A DNA stretch of 64,000 nucleotides from an uncultured Roseburia sp. (GTDB taxonomy: Bacteria; Bacillota; Clostridia; Lachnospirales; Lachnospiraceae). The stretch is from NCBI GenBank assembly GCA_934317215.1, contig CAKREH010000001.1, forward strand, positions 62,001 to 126,000, read 5' to 3'. The translations under genes and the position numbers were made by a program. The first letter of the stretch is position 1. Each line of letters opens with the position of its first letter. This document shows positions 50,730 through 59,249 of the stretch, one piece after another. The notes below the pieces were generated by a model, which worked only from the letters and a program-made list of their open reading frames with translations, was not told the origin of the DNA and did not search any database.

Positions 50730-51722
50730 TTATTCCACTGTGTCTGCTTTCACATACTGAATAACCTGTGTATCTTCATCAATCGGTAATATTTGTGCGC
50801 CCATTCCCTCTAAAGCTTCAATCAAAGGTCCTAAAGCTTCTACCGTTGCTGACTTATCCGTTCCGTCATGCAGTAAAACCACCGACGTTTTATATTTTAC
50901 TACATCATCTGTCACATTTTCAACTATTTCCTCAGAAGTATATGCGGTCGAAGCTCCATCTCCTGCCGATACATTCCAGTCATAATAAATAATTCCCTGT
51001 GTATTAAGATAATGAATAAAGTAATCCATCGGTACGTTACTGATGAGATTGCTGCTTCCTCCCGGAAAACGATAGTAAAGACTATCCACTCCTGTGGTCT
51101 GTTTCAAAAAATTCTTCAATGTCATATAATCCTGTTCGAACGCATCTTCCGACTGGTAGATCACACTGTACTGGTTGGAATAAGAATTCATGCCAAGTGT
51201 ATGTCCCTCATCTACAATACGTTGATAGACAGGGATCATTTCTTCATCCTGGCTCCCATTCACAAAAAAAGTAGCTTTTACGCCATATGCCTGCAGCACA
51301 TCCAGAATCTCAGATGTGTGTTCCGACGGCACATTATCAAACGTTAAGTATACTTTATGTAAATCTCCTTCCGATGCCAGATTGTCCTCATCGGAAATCC
51401 CGGATGCAGGAGGTGTTACTTTATCCCATGTCATCTCCGTCTGCATCTCTTCTGTTGTCTCTGTCTCCTCTGCTATCACACCACCATTCAGATCTGCGGC
51501 CGCTCCGGCATTAATCTGATCCGTGTTCTGCTCACTGCTGCTTGTCACCAGCTGATCCAGCTTATGTTCCAGCGACGTCATCTTCACAAATAGCACCACA
51601 ACCAATATCATGGACAGAACGATCCATCCTGCCACGATCAGTATGATACCATTTCGGATTTTCGTGATCCGCTTTCTCCGCTTCCTCTGGTAATTCAGTA
51701 CTTCTGAATCTTTATCCTGCAT
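50730..51722 (-). CDS. Polysaccharide deacetylase-fold protein, metal site lost
   Basis: A 330-residue membrane-anchored protein: basic N-terminus, one membrane helix (about 25-47), a short coiled coil and linker, then a NodB-type domain (about 122-325). The fold is clear (VYLTFDNVPSEHTSEIL, GVKATFFVNG, YYRFPGGSSN, SVVLLHDG). But the usual TFDDGP is TFDNVP (Asn130 for the metal Asp), and the two metal His of the HxxxH motif are Asn179 and Asn183 (GMNSYSN). All three zinc ligands are thus replaced, so peptidoglycan deacetylation by the known mechanism is unlikely. It precedes the bactofilin gene in the same direction. Confidence 0.85.
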   Translation of the reverse strand: MQDKDSEVLNYQRKRRKRITKIRNGIILIVAGWIVLSMILVVVLFVKMTSLEHKLDQLVTSSSEQNTDQINAGAAADLNGGVIAEETETTEEMQTEMTWDKVTPPASGISDEDNLASEGDLHKVYLTFDNVPSEHTSEILDVLQAYGVKATFFVNGSQDEEMIPVYQRIVDEGHTLGMNSYSNQYSVIYQSEDAFEQDYMTLKNFLKQTTGVDSLYYRFPGGSSNLISNVPMDYFIHYLNTQGIIYYDWNVSAGDGASTAYTSEEIVENVTDDVVKYKTSVVLLHDGTDKSATVEALGPLIEALEGMGAQILPIDEDTQVIQYVKADTVE

Positions 51723-51785
51723 ACAATACCCCCAAGGTAATCGTTAGTACTCATCTATTGTAACACATTTTTTTATTTTTCAAAT

Positions 51786-51828
51786 AAAAAAGCGCAAAAA
51801 AATTGATTAATTTTTCCGCACTTTTTTT
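51786..51828 (-). terminator. Terminator after the DUF368 gene
   Basis: On the minus strand AAAAAGTGC and GCGCTTTTT pair (one G-U), continued by AAAAATT/AATTTTT around ATCA, followed by a T-run. It starts 38 bases after the DUF368 stop and separates it from the deacetylase-like gene. Confidence 0.7.
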
Positions 51829-51865
51829 ATAATTATCTGATTATTTTTATTTCTATTGTACTATT

Positions 51866-52711
51866 TTATTTTCCAAGTATGTTTGCAATAAAAAAACCGC
51901 CAATAAAGAGTAATATTCCAAGCAGCAGCTGGCCAAGACCGATAGAAACGATATTCATCCCGGATAGCACTGCAATCGGCGATGAAATAACCAGCCCCAT
52001 AATTGCAAAATACGTTTTCCTCTCCTGTTTCTCCAATAAATATTCCACAAGTTTTGATACAAGAAATATTCCAAGCACCACACCGATACCAAATGGGATG
52101 AGCACTGCTGCACAGGCGAACAGCTCCTCCCACTTAAGAGCCGGTAATGCTGCCAAAAAACCGCTGATTCTGTTTATGATCGGTGTATAATATCCCAGAG
52201 ACATCAACAGCATTGAACCACTGACCCCGGGAATCACCATCGTTGCCGCAGCTACCGTTCCGACCGTAAACAGCGAGATACTGTTTTTTATTCCCGGCTC
52301 TAAGACAACATCTGTTCCCTGTTTCCAGAACTGCATCCAGACGACCAGACCAAAAAACAAAACAAACAGCAGGGCCTCTGAAAATGTGATCCGCTTTCCC
52401 ATGATTTTTGGCAGCAATAGCGGTACCCCACCAAAAATCAGTCCAATAAACAGCATTGCCGTCTCAAATGGAAATTCCAAAAAGAAATATCCGATTGCAA
52501 ATGACAGTCCGCCGATTCCAATCAGCATGCCAATCGCATAGGGAAGCAAAAACTTTACGCTCTTCCAGAAATGTTTTGGCATTCCCGTTACCGCCCCGAT
52601 CACATCCCCATAAATCCCCATAGAAACCATCATGGTTCCTCCGCTGACACCCGGAATGATATTGGCAACACCAATTGCAATTCCGCGCAGCACCTCTTTT
52701 AAAAATGACAT
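51866..52711 (-). CDS. DUF368 family membrane protein (undecaprenyl phosphate translocase family)
   Basis: A 281-residue polytopic membrane protein. The DUF368 signature is doubled: GVANIIPGVSGGTMMV at residues 16-31 and ATMVIPGVSGSMLLM near 160, in two homologous halves. Members of this family (PopT) have been shown to return undecaprenyl phosphate across the membrane for reuse. The ATG at 52709-52711 has GGAGG six bases upstream, better spaced than an ATG two codons earlier. It follows the Na/Pi cotransporter gene by 19 bases. Confidence 0.88.
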   Translation of the reverse strand: MSFLKEVLRGIAIGVANIIPGVSGGTMMVSMGIYGDVIGAVTGMPKHFWKSVKFLLPYAIGMLIGIGGLSFAIGYFFLEFPFETAMLFIGLIFGGVPLLLPKIMGKRITFSEALLFVLFFGLVVWMQFWKQGTDVVLEPGIKNSISLFTVGTVAAATMVIPGVSGSMLLMSLGYYTPIINRISGFLAALPALKWEELFACAAVLIPFGIGVVLGIFLVSKLVEYLLEKQERKTYFAIMGLVISSPIAVLSGMNIVSIGLGQLLLGILLFIGGFFIANILGK

Positions 52712-52730
52712 ATCCATCCTCCAAATCCTG

Positions 52731-54368
52731 TTATTCTGCCAATCTTACTTCTGTCATCTCTTGTGCAATGTTTAATGCATGATCTCCGATTCTTTCAAAA
52801 TCCGTGAGCATTTCCGTGTAGAGAACACTCCCTTCACCCGATGCCGTTCCTTCCTGTATCCGGTGCATCATACGATTTCTATAATCCTCTGTCATGTCAT
52901 CCATCTTTTGTTCAAGTGCCGAGATGCGGCTTAATTCATCCAGTGCCTCCATATTTTCATTTAAAAGCAAAGTCAGAAGTTCTTCGCAGGTCTGCTGCAT
53001 CTGCAGGATTTCTTCCCGTACTTCCTGTGAAAACCTGACATCTTTTTCTTTCAGCCACTCTGAATATCCACAGATATTCATTGCGTGGTCGCTGATTCTT
53101 TCTATGTTACTGGTCACTTTAAAATAGGCACTTAAAATCCTGCTCCCCTGTGTATTGGACTCATGCGCCATATTTGTGGATATGTACTTGGAGATCTCCC
53201 GGTTTAAAAAGTCCACATATTCTTCTTTTTCTTCCACTTTTGGAATAAACCCGTCATCACAGTTTAAAAATGCCGTAAAGCTGTCTGCGACATTTTTCTT
53301 TGCAATCTCAAGCATTCTTGCAATCTCTTTATGTGTCAGTTCAAAATTGATCGCTGATACACCGATTTTTCCCTCTGTCACCGGTTTTGTATTTTTTAAA
53401 TATTTTAAATACATCCCTTCCTCAGGCTCGTCCACGTCCGGCAGAATTTTTTCTGCCAGTTTTGCCAATAGATTTCCTGCCGGTAACAGCAATATCGTTG
53501 TTACGATATTAAACAGCGTATGCATGTTGGCGATCTGTGCAGCCGGATTTGCCGGTGTAAATCCCCCAACCCAGGATGTCAGCGGTGTCAGCATACAGAG
53601 TATGGTAAAAACTGCAGTTCCTATGATATTAAACGAAAGATGGATGATTGTCGTCCGCTTTGCGTTCCGCCCTGTACCAATGGACGCTAACACTGCAGTG
53701 ATACAGGTACCGATATTTTGTCCAAACAGCACATACACCGCCCCGGAAAAGGAAATTGCCCCACTTGCTGCAAGTGCCTGAAGGATTCCGACCGATGCCG
53801 ATGAAGACTGGATCAGTGCTGTGAAAATGGCACCTGCCAAAATTCCAAGCAGTGGATTTGAAAACTTCGTCATCATATCAATAAATGCTTTGGAATCCCG
53901 CAGCGGCATCATTGCGGTGCTCATCATTTCCATTCCGATAAAAAGAACACCAAGACCAGCTAAAATACCTCCTATGTTTCTTACCTTCGGCTGTTTTAGA
54001 AAAACAACCAGCACAACACCCAAAAATGCTATAAACGGTGCGATTGCTCCGGCATCAAGTGCGATCAGCTGTCCCGTGATCGTCGTGCCGATATTGGCAC
54101 CCATGATCACTCCCACCGCCTGACGCAGTGTCATCATTCCGGAATTAACAAAACCTACAACCATGACTGTTGTCGCGGAGGATGACTGTATGATCGCAGT
54201 GATCACTGCTCCGACTAAAACACCCAGATACCGGTTTGTAGTCAGGCGTTCTAAGATCTGTTTCATTTTGTTCCCGGCAGCAGCCTCCATCCCCTGGCTC
54301 ATCATATTCATTCCATACAGAAAAAGCGCCAAGCCTCCTAATAATGATGCAAATTCTTTTGCTCCCAT
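52731..54368 (-). CDS. Na/Pi cotransporter family protein with PhoU domain
   Basis: A 545-residue protein. The transporter half has two inverted repeats, each with the QSSSA motif (AIIQSSSATTVMVVGF near 60 and ALIQSSSASVGILQAL near 190). The C-terminal third (about 335-545) is a cytoplasmic PhoU-like helical domain (ISDHAMNICGYSEW and FERIGDHALNIAQE). Families of this type take up phosphate with sodium. The ATG at 54366-54368 has GAGGG seven bases upstream; the frame runs 27 codons further back without a ribosome site. Promoter at 54452-54480. Confidence 0.9.
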   Translation of the reverse strand: MGAKEFASLLGGLALFLYGMNMMSQGMEAAAGNKMKQILERLTTNRYLGVLVGAVITAIIQSSSATTVMVVGFVNSGMMTLRQAVGVIMGANIGTTITGQLIALDAGAIAPFIAFLGVVLVVFLKQPKVRNIGGILAGLGVLFIGMEMMSTAMMPLRDSKAFIDMMTKFSNPLLGILAGAIFTALIQSSSASVGILQALAASGAISFSGAVYVLFGQNIGTCITAVLASIGTGRNAKRTTIIHLSFNIIGTAVFTILCMLTPLTSWVGGFTPANPAAQIANMHTLFNIVTTILLLPAGNLLAKLAEKILPDVDEPEEGMYLKYLKNTKPVTEGKIGVSAINFELTHKEIARMLEIAKKNVADSFTAFLNCDDGFIPKVEEKEEYVDFLNREISKYISTNMAHESNTQGSRILSAYFKVTSNIERISDHAMNICGYSEWLKEKDVRFSQEVREEILQMQQTCEELLTLLLNENMEALDELSRISALEQKMDDMTEDYRNRMMHRIQEGTASGEGSVLYTEMLTDFERIGDHALNIAQEMTEVRLAE

Positions 54369-54451
54369 TTTATCCCTCTTTTTTTCGTTATTACGGCATG
54401 TTTCTGCTGTCCCTGCGGACGCTTTACTGCCGCTTTGCCACATACTCATTC

Positions 54452-54480
54452 AACATATCAGACGTATATTTTACCGTCAA
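54452..54480 (-). promoter_or_regulatory. Promoter of the Na/Pi cotransporter-DUF368 unit
   Basis: Minus strand TTGACG (54480-54475), 17-base spacer, TATGTT (54457-54452). A second TTGACA further upstream is less well matched at -10. Confidence 0.5.
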
Positions 54481-54549
54481 CCGGGATATCGGATTCTTAA
54501 CGCTTCCTGTATTGTTTTTATGAAGTTTTTGTCAATTACGAATTACTTG

Positions 54550-56232
54550 TTATATTTCCATCAGAACGACTGCTGTTTCAAGGCTCTCTAATGTAATATG
54601 ATCTGTATCTGCCAGTTTTCTCCTTCCGGCATTTGACAGCAAAAGTTTTTTGGCAGTTCCAGGCAGTGGCAGACTTACTGCCTCTTTTCCGTAATTTGCC
54701 GCCACGAGTATTTTCTGTCCGTTTTCTTTACCAATACGCATAAACCCAAACACTGTATCCGTATCTTCGTAAACCGGCTCCACATTTCCATAGACAAATG
54801 TTTCTTTGTATTCCGGTGATTTGCGCAGTGTAATCAATTCTTTATAATAGGAAAGTACAGAGTCCGCCCTTCCCTCCTGCTCACTGACATTGATCTCTTT
54901 ATAATTCAGATTCATTGCAAGCCACGGAGCATGTGCGCTAAAACCTCCATTTTCATCTGCACTCCACTGCATCGGTGTGCGCGCATTATCCCTGCTGTTT
55001 TCATAACAACATGCTAACGCTTCTTCTTTTGTGCAGCCCGCGTCGATTGCAACCTGATACTGATCTTTTGTACTGATATCATCATATTCTGAAATATCAT
55101 TTCTATGACAGTTTGTCATGCCGATTTCCTGTCCCTGATAGATAAACGGAATTCCACGCAGCAGAATCGAAGTCGTAGCAAGCATTTTTTTGCCCATTTC
55201 ATTCTGCGCATATTCCGGAAGATAACGGCTTGCACCTCTCGGCTCATCATGATTTTCAATGATATTTGCCTTGAATCCAATCCCCTCCATCTCCTTCTGG
55301 GATGCAAACAGAATCTCTCTCCACCGCTTAAAATCCACCGGTTTGCTGTCATACCAGCCATGTTCCCCATAAGTCAGCTCATGCGCGGAGAAATCAAACA
55401 TGCTTGAAAAATGTCCATCATCTCCGACAAACTCCCGCAGTTCGTCCTCTTTCATATTAAAGACTTCGCCGACGGTAAAAGCATCATATTTCTCGAAGGT
55501 CTCATGTTTCATCTCCTCTAAAAATTCTCCGACGCCGTCCGTCTCCTCAACCATTTTTACACAGGATACCAGACCATCATCCCCATCGGGTTCATAGGAC
55601 GGGAAACGCGTATCTTTCTTGATATTAATGATTGCATCGATGCGGAATCCGCCAAGCCCCTTATCTAACCACCAGTTGATCATTTTATAGATCTTGCTGC
55701 GGACTTCTTTATTCTCCCAGTTCCAGTCCGGCTGTTCTTTTGCAAACATGTGCAGATAATATTTATCTGATCCTGGCACCGGCTCCCACGCTTTTCCGCC
55801 AAAATAAGAACGGTAGTTGCTCGGCTCTTTTCCGTCTTTTCCTTTTACAAAATAAAAATAATCGGCATATGGCCCGTCCGGGTCGGCCAGTGCTGCCTTA
55901 AAGTATTCATGTTCACTGGAACAGTGATTTACCACGAGATCCATCACAATATACATATCGCGCTTTTTCGCCTCGGCAAGCAGCTCATCAAACTCTTCCA
56001 TGGTTCCGAACTCTTCGGCGATTTTATAGTAATCAGATATGTCATACCCCTGATCAACAAACGGCGATTTGTAGATTGGAGAGAGCCAGATGATATCAAT
56101 TCCAAGTTCCTTTAAATAATCCAGTTTGGAAATAATTCCCCGCAAATCTCCAATACCGTCTCCGTTTGTGTCAAGAAAACTCTTTGGATAGATCTGATAT
56201 GCTACTTTGTCATGCCACCATTTTCTTTTCAT
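54550..56232 (-). CDS. GH13 alpha-glucosidase (maltase/oligoglucosidase type)
   Basis: A 560-residue intracellular glycoside hydrolase of the GH13 oligo-1,6-glucosidase group, without signal peptide. It starts KWWHDKVAYQIYPKSF; the catalytic residues are Asp199 in GFRIDAI, Glu256 in TVGEVFN and Asp329 in IENHDEPR, and the conserved NHCSSEH is at 102-108. The residue after the nucleophile is Ala200: in this group Val there goes with alpha-1,6 specificity and Ala, Gly or Thr with alpha-1,4, so activity on maltose-type links is expected. GGAGGG precedes the ATG. No sugar transporter or intact regulator adjoins it; an AraC-like remnant lies upstream. Confidence 0.93.
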   Translation of the reverse strand: MKRKWWHDKVAYQIYPKSFLDTNGDGIGDLRGIISKLDYLKELGIDIIWLSPIYKSPFVDQGYDISDYYKIAEEFGTMEEFDELLAEAKKRDMYIVMDLVVNHCSSEHEYFKAALADPDGPYADYFYFVKGKDGKEPSNYRSYFGGKAWEPVPGSDKYYLHMFAKEQPDWNWENKEVRSKIYKMINWWLDKGLGGFRIDAIINIKKDTRFPSYEPDGDDGLVSCVKMVEETDGVGEFLEEMKHETFEKYDAFTVGEVFNMKEDELREFVGDDGHFSSMFDFSAHELTYGEHGWYDSKPVDFKRWREILFASQKEMEGIGFKANIIENHDEPRGASRYLPEYAQNEMGKKMLATTSILLRGIPFIYQGQEIGMTNCHRNDISEYDDISTKDQYQVAIDAGCTKEEALACCYENSRDNARTPMQWSADENGGFSAHAPWLAMNLNYKEINVSEQEGRADSVLSYYKELITLRKSPEYKETFVYGNVEPVYEDTDTVFGFMRIGKENGQKILVAANYGKEAVSLPLPGTAKKLLLSNAGRRKLADTDHITLESLETAVVLMEI

Positions 56233-56360
56233 TCTGTTTGTCCCTCCTGTTTCCTTTTAAGGATGATTTTGCATATGGTTTTGTATGATACTGTTTTTTC
56301 TTTATCTGATAATGTGATTATATTCAATTTTTACAGTATTTTCTTGCACTATATTTCGAT

Positions 56361-56376
56361 AATATTGTACAATATT
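56361..56376. promoter_or_regulatory. Perfect 16-base palindrome upstream of the alpha-glucosidase
   Basis: AATATTGTACAATATT is fully self-complementary and lies about 130 bases before the GH13 start, in an AT-rich, gene-free stretch. It may be an operator; no matching regulator is in the window. Confidence 0.4.
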
Positions 56377-56394
56377 GCTATATTGTATTATTTT

Positions 56395-56520
56395 AGTCAG
56401 CTTTATTACGCCACCCCCATCGGCTACGAGCTAAGGATCAAATCACTCCTTTTAGAACTGATTGCCCTCCTGCTTCCTTTCTGCCATGGAATGTCCGTTT
56501 GGCGAAAGATCAATGTTTAG
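56395..56520 (+). pseudogene. Possible fragment of an AraC-type regulator
   Basis: In the 406-base gap between the GH13 gene and tsf, the plus-strand frame ending at TAG (56518-56520) reads YYATPIGYELRIKSLLLELI, then ALLLPFCHGMSVW. This matches the linker between the sugar-binding and helix-turn-helix domains of AraC regulators, which often ends in KSLLxxLLALL. Upstream codons are AT-rich and do not look coding, and no DNA-binding part follows. It may be what remains of the regulator of the adjacent glucosidase. Confidence 0.4.
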
Positions 56521-56564
56521 ATGTTTTCCTGTCATAAACAGATGTTTTTACATCGAAGCATAAA

Positions 56565-56606
56565 ATAACCCTTATAAACGATGTCGCCACCATTTATAAG
56601 GGTTAT
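56565..56606 (-). terminator. Terminator of rpsB-tsf
   Basis: ATAACCCTTATAAA (56565-56578) pairs perfectly over 14 bases with TTTATAAGGGTTAT (56593-56606). On the minus strand it is followed by TTTATGC. It starts about 32 bases after the tsf stop. Confidence 0.8.
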
Positions 56607-56638
56607 CAATCTTTTCAGAACCTTAATGCAAAACCAAA

Positions 56639-57574
56639 TTAAGCGTTCATCTGAGCTGCAACTTCTGCTGCAAAGTCTTCCTGTTTCTTCTCAAGACCTT
56701 CACCTGTCTCGAAACGAACAAATCTCTTAACTTTTACAGTACATCCAACTGCTTTAGAAACCTCATCAAGGTATTTAGCAACTGTCTGTTTTCCATCCTC
56801 AGCTTTTACGTATACCTGATCTACTAAGCATACTTCTTTTAACTCTTTGCTGATACGTCCTTCGATCATACCGTTGATCACTTTCTCCGGTTTCTGGGAC
56901 TCTTTCGGATCGTTCATGATCTGAGCTAAAAGGATCTCTTTCTCATGTGCGATGTAATCAGCACTTACTTCGTCTCTGGAAACGTATTTTGGATTTAAAG
57001 CTGCGATCTGCATTGCGATATTAACCATAGCTTCTTTTACAGCGTCATTGACAACATCTGTATCAGCATCTACGATAACGCCGATTCTTCCGCCACCATG
57101 TACATAAGAAACGACGCAGCCATGCTCTGCAACAACTTTTTCAAATCTACGGATCTTTAAGTTCTCTCCGATTACAGCTACTTTCTCTACTAATGCATCG
57201 TTAACGGTCTTAGAAGCATCCTCGTTCCATGCCTCAGCCATGAATGTATCCATATCTTTTGCATCAGAGTTTACAGCCTGTGCTGCTACTGCTTTTACGA
57301 AGCTCTGGAAAGTCTCATTCTTAGCAACGAAGTCAGTCTCAGAGTTAACCTCAACAACTGCTGCTGTTGTATCATCTTTTACAACAACGGTGCAAAGACC
57401 TTCTGCTGCGATTCTGCTTGCTTTCTTCTCAGCTTTTGCCTGTCCGTTCTTTCTTAAGAACTCAACAGCCTCGTCCATGTTTCCATTGGTCTCGTTTAAT
57501 GCTTTTTTACAATCCATCATACCTGCGCCGGTCATCTCACGCAGTTCTTTTACCATAGCTGCTGTAATAGCCAT
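56639..57574 (-). CDS. tsf: Translation elongation factor Ts
   Basis: A 311-residue guanine-exchange factor for EF-Tu. N-terminal UBA-like region ITAAMVKELREMTGAGMMDCKKAL and the VEVNSETDFVAKNETFQ motif are diagnostic; the core continues with IGVIVDADTDV and VARFRVE-like KRFVRFETGEGLEKK near the end. Length is within the family range. It follows rpsB, separated by 83 bases with a hairpin. Confidence 0.97.
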   Translation of the reverse strand: MAITAAMVKELREMTGAGMMDCKKALNETNGNMDEAVEFLRKNGQAKAEKKASRIAAEGLCTVVVKDDTTAAVVEVNSETDFVAKNETFQSFVKAVAAQAVNSDAKDMDTFMAEAWNEDASKTVNDALVEKVAVIGENLKIRRFEKVVAEHGCVVSYVHGGGRIGVIVDADTDVVNDAVKEAMVNIAMQIAALNPKYVSRDEVSADYIAHEKEILLAQIMNDPKESQKPEKVINGMIEGRISKELKEVCLVDQVYVKAEDGKQTVAKYLDEVSKAVGCTVKVKRFVRFETGEGLEKKQEDFAAEVAAQMNA

Positions 57575-57607
57575 TTTTCAATCCTCCAAAATTATATTTT
57601 ATGATAT

Positions 57608-57635
57608 AAAAGGGACGTTAACCTGCGTCCCTTTT
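57608..57635 (-). terminator. Attenuator hairpin between rpsB and tsf
   Basis: AAAAGGGACG (57608-57617) pairs perfectly with CGTCCCTTTT (57626-57635). On the minus strand the stem ends in TTTT followed by ATATC, so it may reduce tsf relative to rpsB transcript. Confidence 0.6.
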
Positions 57636-57657
57636 GTTTTGTCACGAATGACAAATC

Positions 57658-58401
57658 TTATGCTTCCTCAACTGCCTCATCAGCTGCTGCAGACTCTGCT
57701 TCTTCTGCAGTCATCTCTGCACCCTGATTTGCCTCAATAACAGCATCTGCCATCTTAGATACGATTAATTTAACGGCTCTGATAGCATCATCGTTACCTG
57801 GGATCACATAATCTAACTCTTCCGGATCACAGTTTGTGTCAGCGATACCGATTAATTTGATTCCTAAAGTATGAGCTTCCTGGATACAGATTCTTTCTTT
57901 CTTAGGATCTACTACGAAGATTGCATCCGGAATCTTCTTCATCTCTTTGATACCACCAAGGTTTTTCTCTAATTTTTCCCACTCTTTTTTCAGTGCGATA
58001 ACTTCTTTTTTCGGTAATACTTCGAAAGTACCATCTGTTGCCATTGTCTCGATCTCTTTTAATCTTGCGATACGGCTCTGGATAGTTCTGAAGTTGGTCA
58101 GCATACCGCCTAACCATCTCTCATTTACATAGAACATTCCACAACGCTCTGCCTCAGTTTTGATTGCATCCTGAGCCTGCTTCTTTGTTCCTACGAAAAG
58201 GATTGTGCCACCTGCTGCTGCGATATCAGATACTGCTTTGTAAGCCTCATCTACTTTACCAACGGATTTCTGTAAGTCGATGATATAGATTCCGTTTCTC
58301 TCTGTGTAGATGTATGGAGCCATTTTAGGATTCCATCTTCTTGTCTGATGTCCAAAGTGAACACCTGCCTCTAATAACTGTTTCATTGAAATAACGCTCA
58401 T
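57658..58401 (-). CDS. rpsB: 30S ribosomal protein S2
   Basis: A 247-residue S2: MSVISMKQLLEAGVHFGHQT at the start, RRWNPKMAPYIYTERNGIYI, the GGMLTNFRTIQ segment and DAIFVVDPKKER are all diagnostic. The C-terminus is extended by an Ala/Glu-rich tail. AGGAGG lies before the ATG. The leader of about 160 bases (58402-58560) has a strong hairpin next to the ribosome site, a common place for S2 autoregulation. Confidence 0.98.
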   Translation of the reverse strand: MSVISMKQLLEAGVHFGHQTRRWNPKMAPYIYTERNGIYIIDLQKSVGKVDEAYKAVSDIAAAGGTILFVGTKKQAQDAIKTEAERCGMFYVNERWLGGMLTNFRTIQSRIARLKEIETMATDGTFEVLPKKEVIALKKEWEKLEKNLGGIKEMKKIPDAIFVVDPKKERICIQEAHTLGIKLIGIADTNCDPEELDYVIPGNDDAIRAVKLIVSKMADAVIEANQGAEMTAEEAESAAADEAVEEA

Positions 58402-58425
58402 GTTTCTACCTCCTGGTTTTTGTTG

Positions 58426-58457
58426 TTATAAAAAGCTGTGCGTCCGGCTTTTTATAA
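58426..58457 (-). other. Hairpin in the rpsB leader
   Basis: TTATAAAAAGC (58426-58436) pairs perfectly over 11 bases with GCTTTTTATAA (58447-58457). It ends about 15 bases before the AGGAGG of rpsB and could be part of an S2-responsive leader. Confidence 0.5.
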
Positions 58458-58564
58458 GTTGCTTCCATGTGTTTCATTCTTTCAGGCGACCATCTGGCAC
58501 CAGCCTGTCGGTCCACACATGTGTTTACTCGGAATATTCTTTTTATTCCGTCATAACCTTGTAA

Positions 58565-58593
58565 ATTATAACACACGCCCCAACCAGAATCAA
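58565..58593 (-). promoter_or_regulatory. Promoter of rpsB-tsf
   Basis: Minus strand TTGATT (58593-58588), 17-base spacer, TATAAT (58570-58565). Confidence 0.75.
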
Positions 58594-58637
58594 GTACTTT
58601 TTTCTGATCAGGGCGTATTTTTCTCATTTACTCTGTT

Positions 58638-59249
58638 TTATTGCTTCTGTTGTTCCATTGGACCGGCTTTTAAAATATTTGTAATTTCTTCATAAGATGC
58701 ATGATATGGAATCTGGTAGGTTCCTGCACTGATAAAGGAAGCATAACCAACCTCACTTAAATATTTTCGCAGTCCTTCCGAATCATCGATCACACCATTG
58801 GCTGCAAGATTTTCGCACATTGTTCTGCACACATCCCCACGGTTTACAACCAGTGTGAACGGCTCCTGCTGTGTCTGTTCCGCATTTTCTGCATTTTCTG
58901 ACGCTGTAGAGTTCTCCGCTGCTTCTGTTTCCTGTTCTTTCTGCACTTCTGTCTGGGATTCCGTATCCTGTTCCTTCGATACTTCCGTCTGTGTTTCTGT
59001 CTCCTGCTGTAATTCTCCGGCAGCTATCTGCTGTTCGTTTTTTTTCTCCTTCTCTTCCGGTTCCGTAGTTTCTGTTTCTGCAATTACCGCACTATTCTGT
59101 TCCGGCATAATCATACCAAGCTGTGCAGCCTTTTCCATAATCTGTGCATCCGTCATTTTAGGCTTCTGCATCGAAAAACAACTTACCAAAATGATCGTCG
59201 TGACAATAATACCTATGCCAAGTCCTCTTAAATAATATTTTAATTTCAC
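58638..59249 (-). CDS. Membrane-anchored protein with MltG-N-like domain
   Basis: A 203-residue protein: one membrane helix (about 9-27), a low-complexity region of Glu, Gln and Thr (about 60-130, repeats of the TEVQKEQ kind), and a C-terminal domain of 65 residues (FTLVVNRGDVCRTMCENLAA, then LSEVGYASFISAGTYQIPYH and SYEEITNILKAG). That domain looks like the LysM-like N-terminal part of endolytic transglycosylase MltG/YceG, but the catalytic domain is absent. It is the last gene of the fla/che operon, four bases overlapping DUF6115. Probably acts outside the membrane at the wall; exact role unknown. Confidence 0.7.
   Translation of the reverse strand: MKLKYYLRGLGIGIIVTTIILVSCFSMQKPKMTDAQIMEKAAQLGMIMPEQNSAVIAETETTEPEEKEKKNEQQIAAGELQQETETQTEVSKEQDTESQTEVQKEQETEAAENSTASENAENAEQTQQEPFTLVVNRGDVCRTMCENLAANGVIDDSEGLRKYLSEVGYASFISAGTYQIPYHASYEEITNILKAGPMEQQKQ

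Noticed and set aside
49945..50760. A 271-codon plus-strand frame
   Set aside because: Antisense to the bactofilin gene; the repeat pattern comes from the beta-helix coding strand.
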